A stretch of DNA of 64,000 bases from Paraburkholderia tropica. GTDB taxonomy: Bacteria; Pseudomonadota; Gammaproteobacteria; Burkholderiales; Burkholderiaceae. Numbering within the stretch: the first letter of the stretch is position 1; the number at the start of each line of letters is the position of its first letter. Under the pieces are notes generated by a model that saw only the letters and a program-made list of their open reading frames with translations, made no database searches and had not been told where the DNA came from. Both the position numbers and the translations under genes were made by a program. Shown in pieces: positions 63,765-64,000 of the stretch. The stretch covers positions 1-64,000 of the forward strand of contig NZ_CAJZAR010000078.1 in NCBI RefSeq assembly GCF_914484835.1, written 5' to 3'.

Positions 63765-64000
63765 ATGTTCGAGGATCGTACCGGTCAGTGGACCCACGGT
63801 CTGTCGCGTTTGCGTGCCGGCATCGCCGGCGTCGGTCTGGCCGTCTTGCTGGCCGCCTGCGCGAACGTCGATCAGCAGCAGACACCGCCGGAGTCGCAGC
63901 CGCAGCCCGACCCGTCGGCTTCGGCCGCGCCTGCGTCCGACGCGGCGGCCAGCGCGGCGCAAGCCGCCGCCAGCGCGCCGGTCACACGCGTCGTCACGAA
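63765..64000 (+). CDS. Lipoprotein, N-terminal part (cut by window edge)
   Basis: The first 78 codons of a gene run off the right edge, starting at ATG 63765 with AGGAG twelve nt upstream. The signal peptide is AGIAGVGLAVLLAACAN with lipobox LAAC (Cys at about residue 33). The exposed part is Gln/Pro then Ala/Ser/Pro-rich (QQQTPPESQPQPDPSASAA), a flexible tether. It is probably an outer-membrane lipoprotein; the functional domain is outside the window. Confidence 0.8.
   Translation, partial: MFEDRTGQWTHGLSRLRAGIAGVGLAVLLAACANVDQQQTPPESQPQPDPSASAAPASDAAASAAQAAASAPVTRVVT

Overview
The window is GC-rich chromosomal DNA from a beta-proteobacterium of the family Burkholderiaceae, most likely Paraburkholderia, Caballeronia or Burkholderia. 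This rests on strong GC bias at third codon positions, a DUF3331 protein, a BetR-domain response regulator, a class II ribonucleotide reductase, and the many paired transporter/LysR loci. I see no rRNA or tRNA gene, no insertion sequence and no CRISPR array. Two genes are cut by the window edges: a urea transporter on the left and a lipoprotein on the right.

Layout. 0-13 kb: housekeeping and accessory metabolism (glycolipid-binding-like protein, MscS channel, trans-aconitate methyltransferase, LysR, GNAT, a MocR-type regulator divergent from an EamA exporter, two MFS transporters, one with a divergent TetR, and a photolyase). 13-18 kb: a single-domain response regulator, a His-rich Zur, a GST, a NERD-helicase protein and a phosphoribosyltransferase-HAD fusion. 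18-22 kb: a signalling module of a Tat-exported molybdopterin-like protein, a hybrid histidine kinase and a convergent BetR-REC protein. 22-32 kb: a C39-like peptidase gene that has lost its 3' end against a LysR gene, a zinc alcohol dehydrogenase with AraC regulator, a 2-hydroxyacid dehydrogenase, two tandem DUF1254/DUF1214 exported proteins and an outer-membrane-like protein. 32-39.6 kb: a globin-GAF-EAL c-di-GMP phosphodiesterase and an acyl-CoA dehydrogenase / CaiB-type CoA transferase / MFS operon with divergent LysR.

39.6-55 kb is the accessory part, built around sulfate esters. It holds a membrane acyltransferase, a Tat-exported alkylsulfatase, and a minus-strand operon of formylglycine-generating enzyme, cytosolic arylsulfatase, bile-acid/sodium-type symporter and DUF202 protein. 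Next to these lie a DUF4239 membrane protein, two orphan response regulators, a glutamate-receptor-like channel protein and a cNMP-domain thioredoxin-reductase-like protein. The most striking observation is a 42-bp composite element repeated with identical internal spacing upstream of the alkylsulfatase, upstream of the sulfatase-maturase operon (opposite strand, correctly oriented) and upstream of a response regulator, with half-sites nearby. It suggests one regulon tying these genes together.

55-64 kb: class II ribonucleotide reductase (with a possible cobalamin leader and a strong terminator), a hotdog thioesterase, DUF3331, an AI-2E family transporter, an exported esterase, an OpgC-type membrane protein and the start of a lipoprotein gene. 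Several intergenic regions carry short tandem arrays of 12-14 bp units.
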